This document shows positions 1-5,835 of a DNA stretch of 21,706 nucleotides, one piece after another. The notes beneath the pieces were generated by a model. That model ran no database searches. It was not told the DNA's origin and saw only the letters and a list, made by a program, of their open reading frames with translations. The stretch comes from CAMDMI01 sp036759185 (GTDB lineage: Bacteria; Bacteroidota; Bacteroidia; Cytophagales; Flexibacteraceae), in NCBI GenBank assembly GCA_036759185.1, contig DAIOVD010000062.1, positions 1-21,706 of the forward strand. Reading direction: 5' to 3'. Position numbers and translations under genes: made by a program. Numbering within the stretch: position 1 is the first letter of the stretch; each line of letters starts with the position of its first letter.

Positions 1-351
1 TTCCTGTTTGTGCATGCCGGAGTAACGCGTACCTGGGCAAGAAATAATGGAATTGACATTATCCAACCCATGGAATCAATCAATTCCTTATTCCGGAAAT
101 CGCAGGATGCCTTCCGGTTTACGCCCGGTGTGATGGAAGATTCGTATGGAGATGAAATCTGCCAGTCTCCCATCTGGGTAAGACCGGATTCATTGATGGC
201 AGACCCTATCCCCAATTTTTCTCAGGTGGTGGGGCATACCCAGATCAAGAAAGTACAAAGGTCGGGTTCGGTTTATTTTATAGATACGCTTGGTACTTCA
301 AATGAATATTTCGTTCTGGATAACGGGATCGTGACAGTCGGAAGTCTTTGA
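1..351 (+). CDS. Metallophosphoesterase, C-terminal fragment
   Basis: The reading frame is open from the first base, so this is the 3' end of a gene that starts before the window; the GTG at position 10 is not needed as a start. The visible 116 residues begin FLFVHAGV and later contain QVVGHTQI, DTLGT and a final FVLDNG strand. VHAG and VGHT are the histidine-bearing metal-binding motifs in the C-terminal half of calcineurin-like (PPP-type) phosphoesterases. The N-terminal GD and GNHD motifs would lie off the window. The family hydrolyses phosphoester bonds using two metal ions; the substrate cannot be told from this part. The stop codon is only 6 bp from the stop of the convergent arsenate reductase gene, with no terminator hairpin between them. 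Confidence 0.8.
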   Translation, partial: FLFVHAGVTRTWARNNGIDIIQPMESINSLFRKSQDAFRFTPGVMEDSYGDEICQSPIWVRPDSLMADPIPNFSQVVGHTQIKKVQRSGSVYFIDTLGTSNEYFVLDNGIVTVGSL

Positions 352-357
352 TTTAAT

Positions 358-1059
358 TCATCGTTTTGCAGCTTCCTTCATCACAAACACCATTTCGGTT
401 GCAATCTGAAACGATCGTTCATCGTAGGTTTTGGCTTCGTCCGGTGTGTTGTCAGACACTTTCGGGTCTTCATACGGGATCGAAATGCGGGCTGATGCTC
501 CCGGAATGATGGGGCAGTTTTTGTCGGCTTGCGAACAGGTCATGATGGCGGCAAAGTCTGAAGCCGGATTGCCCGGGTCGTTGTATTTTTTGGAGAAACA
601 CAAAAGAGGAGCGATACCGTCCGCAAATGAGACGGCGTATTTCGGGTTGGTTTCTCCTGCTTTGGTTGTTTTGAAACCTGCTCTTTCCAATGCCGCAATG
701 GTTCGCGGATTGCAGGCTGTGGCTTCGGTTCCACCTGAAAATGTGGTGATGTTTTCAATGCCCAGCCATGTAGCTGCAGTTGCGGCCCAAACCTGACCCA
801 AGTGACTCCGACGGCTGTTGTGTGTGCAGATGAAAGTGAGTTGTGTCTGTTTTCCGGCTTTCGACTGTGCCGAAATAAAGGCAGCCAGTTCCAGTAAATC
901 TTCTTTCCGTTCCGGTGAAATGGGGCCGGCATTTTTGTCCGCTTTTTCCAGATACTGGTTCAAGGCATAATACAGTTTTGGTTTGTTATTTGGTTGGATA
1001 CGTGTTTCCAAAGACATGGCAGCACAAAGGAGAATGAGAAATGTAGAATTGATCATCAT
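358..1059 (-). CDS. Arsenate reductase-like low-molecular-weight protein tyrosine phosphatase
   Basis: This 233-residue protein belongs to the low-molecular-weight phosphatase/ArsC fold. The P-loop CTHNSRRS (C78 to R84, a CX5R signature) would carry the catalytic cysteine. YEDPK (196-200) fits the DP loop holding the general acid aspartate. Further cysteines at 116, 175 and 182 could serve in a redox relay. Proteins of this type in Bacteroidota are commonly annotated as arsenate reductase or protein-tyrosine-phosphatase and sit in ars loci. The position here, downstream of arsR and arsM on the same strand, favours arsenate reduction. The N-terminus is ambiguous: a start at the first ATG gives a hydrophobic stretch (FLILLCAAM) that could be an export signal, whereas Met15 would give a cytoplasmic protein. 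A hairpin separates it from arsM. Family assignment is firm; the substrate is inferred. Confidence 0.85.
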   Translation of the reverse strand: MMINSTFLILLCAAMSLETRIQPNNKPKLYYALNQYLEKADKNAGPISPERKEDLLELAAFISAQSKAGKQTQLTFICTHNSRRSHLGQVWAATAATWLGIENITTFSGGTEATACNPRTIAALERAGFKTTKAGETNPKYAVSFADGIAPLLCFSKKYNDPGNPASDFAAIMTCSQADKNCPIIPGASARISIPYEDPKVSDNTPDEAKTYDERSFQIATEMVFVMKEAAKR

Positions 1060-1076
1060 GATAAACAGTTAAAAGA

Positions 1077-1108
1077 ACCTTCTCCCAAAACAGTTTTCAG
1101 GAGAAGGT
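1077..1108 (-). terminator. Intercistronic hairpin between arsM and the arsenate reductase gene
   Basis: Two perfectly complementary 9-bp arms, ACCTTCTCC (1077-1085) and GGAGAAGGT (1100-1108), enclose an inner AAAAC/GTTTT pairing. The result is a long stem between the arsM stop and the start of the reductase gene. On the transcribed (-) strand the stem is followed by a modest T-rich run (TTCTTTT) rather than a clean U-tract. It could be a partial terminator that lowers expression of the downstream gene, or an RNA processing or stability element. Confidence 0.5.
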
Positions 1109-1118
1109 AAAATGAATG

Positions 1119-2000
1119 TTAACAGCAACCGGCGTTTGGTGGACAACAGGCTTTTACTGTTTCCGAGCCTGCTTCCGGATGGGGAGTTTTCAACCCCTCT
1201 TTTTCGGCATACACGGTAACACTGAAAATTCCGGTTGAACCATGAACAAAGGAATCCACGCCTTCTGCATCCAGGTAGCGAGACAAAATATCGGAAGGAA
1301 TCCGGATCGCTTTTTCCTTTTGAACGGTGATGTTTTTAAAACCTGCTTCTTCAATGAAACGCAGGTAGTCGGATTTCTGAATCGCACCTGAAACACAGCC
1401 TGCGTACATTTCAGCGTCTTTCTGCAGCGCTTCCGGAAGTTCGCCAACCAGGACCACATCGGAAATACTGAAATGCCCTCCTGGTTTCAAAACCCGCATG
1501 ATGTCGGTGATGACTGCTTTCTTGTCCGGAACCAGATTCAGAACGCAGTTGGATACCACCACATCGGCAACCTCATTTGAAACCGGCATGTTTTCAATGT
1601 CTCCCAACCGGAATTCCACATTGTTGAATCCTCGGGTCTCTGCATTTCTCCGGGCAAGTGAAATCATAGCTTCGGTTAAGTCGATGCCGATTACTTTGCC
1701 GAAAGCCCCTGCTTCATGCCGTGCAATGAAACAATCGTTGCCCGCTCCGGAACCGAGATCTATGACGGTATCGCCGGGTTCGATTTTCGCAAATTGAGTG
1801 GGCAATCCGCAGCCCAATCCCAGGTCGGCATCCGGATTGTAGCCATCGACCTGCGAGTAGTCATCGGTCATGATGTTGTAAATCGGGTCGGAGCAGGAAG
1901 TGGCCCCACAGCAGGATGACATGTTGGTTTCTTTGTCCTGGAGAGCAATTTCACTGTATTTCTCCAGGACCATTTGTTTGATTTGTTTGGCGGTTTCCAT
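1119..2000 (-). CDS. arsM: Arsenite S-adenosylmethionine methyltransferase
   Basis: This 293-residue class I SAM-dependent methyltransferase methylates As(III) using S-adenosylmethionine, giving methylated and finally volatile arsenicals. The SAM-binding motif I is DLGSGAGND (81-89), followed by the acidic GIDLTEAMI strand. The three cysteines expected for arsenite binding and reduction are all present: C64 in LGLGCGLPT, C152 in SNCVLNL and C202 in YAGCVSGA. An N-terminal cysteine cluster (C30, C31, C36) is also visible. The protein ends in CCPPNAGCC, an additional thiol-rich tail. The gene lies 64 bp downstream of arsR on the same strand, with its own ArsR-type palindrome in that gap, so it is probably induced by arsenite. 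The start is the ATG at 2000. Confidence 0.95.
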   Translation of the reverse strand: METAKQIKQMVLEKYSEIALQDKETNMSSCCGATSCSDPIYNIMTDDYSQVDGYNPDADLGLGCGLPTQFAKIEPGDTVIDLGSGAGNDCFIARHEAGAFGKVIGIDLTEAMISLARRNAETRGFNNVEFRLGDIENMPVSNEVADVVVSNCVLNLVPDKKAVITDIMRVLKPGGHFSISDVVLVGELPEALQKDAEMYAGCVSGAIQKSDYLRFIEEAGFKNITVQKEKAIRIPSDILSRYLDAEGVDSFVHGSTGIFSVTVYAEKEGLKTPHPEAGSETVKACCPPNAGCC

Positions 2001-2030
2001 GGTTTTTATTTGATTATGATTGATTATGTT

Positions 2031-2046
2031 ATTGCAATATTGCGAT
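2031..2046 (-). promoter_or_regulatory. Probable ArsR operator in front of arsM
   Basis: The 16-bp sequence ATTGCAATATTGCGAT is a near-perfect palindrome: its reverse complement is ATCGCAATATTGCAAT, with only one pair unmatched. It lies in the 64-bp gap between arsR and arsM. The same core occurs in front of arsR. ArsR/SmtB repressors bind imperfect AT-rich inverted repeats of this kind, so this is most likely a second operator that controls arsM. Confidence 0.75.
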
Positions 2047-2064
2047 GATTATGTGTAAAAAAAT

Positions 2065-2400
2065 TTAGCAGCAGCCCGACTTTGTAGAAGGAGAATACTG
2101 GTCGAAAACGAAATTGAAAAGGCCTTTGATTTCAGCCCATCTGGCAGGATTGATGCAGTAACTCATGCTGGCCCCTTCAATGTTGCCCTGAATTATGCCT
2201 ATGTCTTTGAGTTCCCGAAGGTGTTGTGAGATGGTGGCCTGAGCAAGGCCCAGCTCCTGAACCAGATTGCTGTTGATGCAGGCGTTGGTCTTTAATAAGT
2301 ATTGGAGTATGGCAACTCTGGCCGGATGCGAAAAGGATTTCGCGACCAGTGCCAATTCATTTTGTTCGGCAGTGAACAGATTGCTTTTAGTGACTCCCAT
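2065..2400 (-). CDS. arsR: ArsR/SmtB-family metalloregulatory repressor
   Basis: This 111-residue winged-helix repressor is the usual size for ArsR. The N-terminal part reads ALVAKSFSHPARVAILQYL, a family hallmark. The recognition helix-turn-helix is NLVQELGLAQATISQHLREL (about 45-64). The canonical ELCVCDL metal motif is absent: its place is taken by NACINSNLV, with a single cysteine (C41). Other cysteines are C82 and the terminal pair C110-C111. As(III) is therefore probably sensed by a different cysteine set from the textbook E. coli or plasmid ArsR. The gene leads an operon with arsM and has a palindromic operator just before its start codon, which suggests autorepression relieved by arsenite. 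The neighbours make arsenic the likely inducer. Confidence 0.9.
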   Translation of the reverse strand: MGVTKSNLFTAEQNELALVAKSFSHPARVAILQYLLKTNACINSNLVQELGLAQATISQHLRELKDIGIIQGNIEGASMSYCINPARWAEIKGLFNFVFDQYSPSTKSGCC

Positions 2401-2406
2401 AATTAT

Positions 2407-2422
2407 ATTGCAATATTACGAT
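2407..2422 (-). promoter_or_regulatory. Probable ArsR operator in front of arsR
   Basis: ATTGCAATATTACGAT is an imperfect palindrome differing at one base from the site in front of arsM. It ends only 6 bp from the arsR start codon, so a bound repressor would sit across the transcript leader and block transcription and probably ribosome access. Confidence 0.75.
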
Positions 2423-2432
2423 GGTATTCTCT

Positions 2433-2440
2433 CAAACCAA
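2433..2440 (-). promoter_or_regulatory. Possible arsR promoter -7 element
   Basis: On the - strand TTGGTTTG matches five of the six fixed bases of the Bacteroidota -7 consensus TAnnTTTG. It lies 10 bp upstream of the operator. I see no good -33 TTTG partner, so this is a weak call. Confidence 0.25.
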
Positions 2441-2528
2441 CTAAATTCATAAAATTAAATTGATTTGGTCATAACCAGGACTCGCAGGAAACTTTAGTTT
2501 TGAATTTTGCAACCACTCATCTTAACCC

Positions 2529-2924
2529 ATGAAACAATCCCCAATCAACTGGTTCAGAGCAGTCTTACTGGTTCTGTCGGCCGGAATATTTCAATGCACT
2601 TCGTATAAAGCCTGTCAAGATTTCCCTAAATCATTTCGTTCCATCGACGAGGCTGAAATCAGGCTCAATGCCCAGGAATGCGAAGCCAGTTTCGATTCTC
2701 TATCGTTTCCAGGTGGTGGAGAGGTGAGGAAAGCCCTTTATTATACCTGTGACAAATACCTTGGTTACCTCATCATTCATACCCCCGATAAAAAAATCCT
2801 GTACCGGAATGTTCCCTTTCAATATTGGAAAAACATGACCCGGGCAAAGTCCTTCGAAAAGTATTTTATGCAGAATGTGAAATACAAATTCCCGGTTTAT
2901 CTGGAATCGAAACTTCACCCCTGA
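2529..2924 (+). CDS. Exported small protein with a KTSC-like domain
   Basis: This 131-residue protein begins with a hydrophobic export segment (WFRAVLLVLSAGIF) followed by Cys23. That cysteine may be a lipoprotein site, although FQC is a poor lipobox. Residues about 60-121 follow the pattern of the small KTSC domain: a strand with LGYLIIHTPDKK, then ILYRNVPFQYWKNM, then A-K-S-F-E-K-YF and a final KYKFPV. The biochemical role of KTSC domains is not well defined. The gene stands alone and faces away from arsR. It ends at a strong terminator shared with the converging His-rich lipoprotein gene. I infer a periplasmic or membrane-anchored location. The domain call rests on residue pattern alone. 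Confidence 0.7.
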   Translation: MKQSPINWFRAVLLVLSAGIFQCTSYKACQDFPKSFRSIDEAEIRLNAQECEASFDSLSFPGGGEVRKALYYTCDKYLGYLIIHTPDKKILYRNVPFQYWKNMTRAKSFEKYFMQNVKYKFPVYLESKLHP

Positions 2925-2952
2925 ACAGGAGGTGTCCTGCGTATACTTAATA

Positions 2953-2981
2953 AAAAAGCCCCGCTTCAGACAGGGCTTTTT
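2953..2981. terminator. Bidirectional intrinsic terminator
   Basis: The arms AAAAAGCCC (2953-2961) and GGGCTTTTT (2973-2981) form a stem with an 11-nt loop. There is an A-run on one side and a T-run on the other, so it can act in both directions. It lies between two convergent genes, 28 bp after the KTSC gene and 21 bp beyond the stop of the His-rich lipoprotein gene. Confidence 0.85.
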
Positions 2982-3002
2982 ATTTTGATCAGCTCGTAGA
3001 GC

Positions 3003-3488
3003 TTACTGGTCCTTTTGAGCAGGATTGATCGTAATGTTCAGGACAAGCCGGTTGTGCTCTTCTTCATCGCGATCGGAGTTGCCGCACATTCCGCCACCAC
3101 CATGATGGCCTCTGCCTTGGTGAGTATGATTTCCACTGTCACCAGCATGTTCCGCAGCCTCATCCTCAGAATCAAAAATCACCTGATCGGTACCAGTGTA
3201 ATCAGTGACAGGTGTATACGTATATACCCAGTTTCCTGTTGCGGCGTCTTTCACCAGTGAACTGATAGCAGCATTCTTTGCATCTTTTGAAATAACAGGA
3301 GTTTCTTCCGACATGTTCGCTGGAAGAATCATCACCAATGTGTGGTTGGCTGAAATCACCGAATCAACGGAGGTGGTTTGCCAGTTAACCGTATGCGTTG
3401 GATGCACATGTTCATGGCGGTGACAGGAAGTAAATCCCAGGGCCAGAACTGCGAATGACAGGACGGCGAATCTGATTTTGTTTTTCAT
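3003..3488 (-). CDS. His-rich lipoprotein, possible metal binder
   Basis: This 161-residue protein has a clear lipoprotein signal: KNKIR, a hydrophobic core and the lipobox LGFTSC, with the lipidated Cys22. Mature residues 23-32 read HRHEHVHPTH, with five histidines in ten residues. A second cluster near 121-135 (HTHQGRGHHGGGGMCG) is flanked by acidic runs (DSEDEAAEH and DRDEEEH). Between them, YTPVTDYTGTDQVIFD resembles a strand of the Ig- or cadherin-like folds of secreted Bacteroidota proteins. Histidine-rich surface segments often bind Zn, Cu or Ni, so metal capture at the outer membrane is plausible. No specific family was recognised. Confidence 0.75.
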   Translation of the reverse strand: MKNKIRFAVLSFAVLALGFTSCHRHEHVHPTHTVNWQTTSVDSVISANHTLVMILPANMSEETPVISKDAKNAAISSLVKDAATGNWVYTYTPVTDYTGTDQVIFDSEDEAAEHAGDSGNHTHQGRGHHGGGGMCGNSDRDEEEHNRLVLNITINPAQKDQ

Positions 3489-3663
3489 TTAAACTCTTCG
3501 TGTTAAAATTTTAAGCATAACGGTTGATGTGGTATAAAAATACGACCCGATTTTGGAAAACGGCCTGAAATGGATGGTTCCATTGCGAACTCGTGTTTTT
3601 CATCGGAGTTTGTCGATCGATTCAGAAGATGCAATGTACAAACCAGTCATTCACAAAAGCAAC

Positions 3664-5730
3664 TTATTCCGAAATCAGCGCTTTCACAAACCGGACAGGC
3701 TGCAATCCGGAAACTTCCAGGGTATATACGCCTGATGGTAAATGTGAAATATCAAGTTTGCCTGTTTCATCCGGGGTAACGTGGAAGCTCTGCCCCAAAG
3801 GATTTATCAGTTTCATCCGTTTTTGCATGGGTATGAAATCTCCATTGATCCGTATTATGCCGGATGCGGGATTCGGATAAACAAAGACCTGTGGCGGAAG
3901 GGTAACCATCTCGTTTTCTGCCAGACATGTGCCCCCAATGTTGGATGTCATCCAGTTGGCCCGTTGGTTGAGCCAGTTCTGGAATCCGGCTGTTTCACCG
4001 GCATATGTTGTGTAGATTGGATCCGGATTTGGCCAGACATACTGTCCTAGAATGGGCCAGTACTGAAAATTTCGTTTTTGGGATTCATTCAGCAGGGCAT
4101 TCACAGAATCCACCCAGGCCACTCGTCGCGTTGGCTGCCAGATGGATTGTGTAACTTCCAGCCACCGGCATTTCAGGGCACTGGTAAAGCCGGGATCCTG
4201 ACGGAATCGTTTCCACCAGGTGGGTGGTTGCCAGTAACCTCCCGGACACACATCGTCAATCTCATACTGCCAGCCATATACTTTATCGCCTTCACAATAG
4301 TTGCTGTTTCTCCAGGCAATGTCGAAATCCCAGACAGGTCCCATGATGAGCTTACCGCCATTCTGGGTGATCTTTGGTTTGGTCAGAAAGGTCGAAATCC
4401 GGTAACCATCCACATTTTTACTCCATTCATTCACAATAAAATAGTCAATAAAAGACGGCATGTGGGCAAACTTCCGGTAGCCATTGGGAGTGGCAAAATC
4501 AGGGGCATGCACTGCCGTTTCAAAGCTGTCCACATACGACTGTATATAGGTTTTCTGTTGCGGCATCATATCAACGGCATCCGGATAATCGTAGAAAAAG
4601 CGGATTTCCTGTCCTCCGCTGCTGGTTTCAGGTGGAAAGGTTGAAGCCCAGCTTTCGGTGTCGTTTCCGGTGGATTTGTCAATTTTGATGATGTAGCCTC
4701 CTGTTACATCTGCCCCGCTGATATCCGTGGGTTTCAGTTTGGCGATATTAACCCGTTCATCATCCCGTTTAATTTTTTCCATCACCACATAAATGCCCTG
4801 GTATTCCCCGTTGAGGATGAGTTCTGCATAACGGGTTCGGGAAGCGTACCAACCCAGAGAACGGGCCAGATCGTATGCAAACGTATTTCGCATAAAAGAC
4901 TTATCACTGTAGTTGGCTGATAAGATCCAGTCACTTTCGGCGGGCATTCCAAGAATGGAAGTCGCCATATCCTCACCCGCTGCATCCCGGATTTCAAAAC
5001 CATATGATTTTTTGGGAAATCCGGATGAGCTGCTTCCTCTTTGCTCCACACCGCAGAGCATCCATGGATACTGGCTGCTGTCGCTCACAAAATTGCGGCT
5101 GCCATTGGTGTGGTGAATAATCCGGATGCGGGCTGGAATTTTGGGTTCATCGGGGATGAACTGAGCCCGGGTATCGAGTATCACCACCGGCAAATTGGAC
5201 GATTCAAACCGGTATGGCTTCACCGGCTGGTTCGTGAATGTGATGGAAAAGCCGGTTAAAGAACCCTGTTCTCCCTGATATTGATCGCGGATACGAAGTT
5301 TCCAGGTTCCATTGCCGGGCTGGCCGTTATTCATGTGGCCCAGACTTTGAGCCGGACGGAACGATCCCGTAAACGGAGCACCAGCATCATAAAGCAATGG
5401 AAGATTTTGTCCACCTAAACAGGTGCTGCTGAAATTGTCGCCATCCCAGCCAATGCCGGAAAACAGACAAACCACCTTCCCGGAAGGCGAAACCAACTGC
5501 ATCTCAAGTTGGCTCGTATTTGAATGTGTAATGGAAAAACAAACCCGGGCCAGTCCAAAGATGGTATCAATGCTTGCGGGCAGCCCCGTTACAGTCACGT
5601 TAAAATCTGTGTAGGTGTTGTTGTCGGGAATGATGCCTGGTTGTCCCCAGAAAGACTGAGCCATGACCGGATTACTCCAAAGCAAAGGAAGGAGTCCAAA
5701 TAAAATGACAAGTCTCACAAGTATTTTCAT
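3664..5730 (-). CDS. T9SS cargo protein with P (proprotein convertase) and CotH domains
   Basis: I chose the ATG at 5730 because it gives a clean signal peptide (MKILVRLVILFGLLPLLWSNPVMAQS); the first in-frame Met lies six residues earlier. The 688-residue protein then has a P/Homo-B-type beta-sandwich (about 27-168) with the features NNTYTDFNVTVTGLP, SPSGKVVCLF and NGTWKLRIRDQ. Next comes a CotH domain (about 195-560) with RGSSSSGFPKKSYGFE, EYQGIYVVMEKIKRDDERVN, WSKNVDGYR and the acidic GPVWDFDIAW (464-473). It ends in a T9SS type A sorting domain with VYPNPASGIIRING and LPSGVYTLEV. Bacillus CotH is an atypical kinase that phosphorylates spore-coat proteins. Here the enzyme would act outside the cell, on unknown proteins or glycans. 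The WDFD motif suggests the active site is intact. Confidence 0.88.
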   Translation of the reverse strand: MKILVRLVILFGLLPLLWSNPVMAQSFWGQPGIIPDNNTYTDFNVTVTGLPASIDTIFGLARVCFSITHSNTSQLEMQLVSPSGKVVCLFSGIGWDGDNFSSTCLGGQNLPLLYDAGAPFTGSFRPAQSLGHMNNGQPGNGTWKLRIRDQYQGEQGSLTGFSITFTNQPVKPYRFESSNLPVVILDTRAQFIPDEPKIPARIRIIHHTNGSRNFVSDSSQYPWMLCGVEQRGSSSSGFPKKSYGFEIRDAAGEDMATSILGMPAESDWILSANYSDKSFMRNTFAYDLARSLGWYASRTRYAELILNGEYQGIYVVMEKIKRDDERVNIAKLKPTDISGADVTGGYIIKIDKSTGNDTESWASTFPPETSSGGQEIRFFYDYPDAVDMMPQQKTYIQSYVDSFETAVHAPDFATPNGYRKFAHMPSFIDYFIVNEWSKNVDGYRISTFLTKPKITQNGGKLIMGPVWDFDIAWRNSNYCEGDKVYGWQYEIDDVCPGGYWQPPTWWKRFRQDPGFTSALKCRWLEVTQSIWQPTRRVAWVDSVNALLNESQKRNFQYWPILGQYVWPNPDPIYTTYAGETAGFQNWLNQRANWMTSNIGGTCLAENEMVTLPPQVFVYPNPASGIIRINGDFIPMQKRMKLINPLGQSFHVTPDETGKLDISHLPSGVYTLEVSGLQPVRFVKALISE

Positions 5731-5835
5731 GAATGACCAGGTGCACAAACCGACGCTTAGGCAGGAGGTTGATTTGAAGTTGCAATAACCAGAAACTAAA
5801 TGGAAAATAATTCTGAATTGGTCTTCCTTCTTAAT

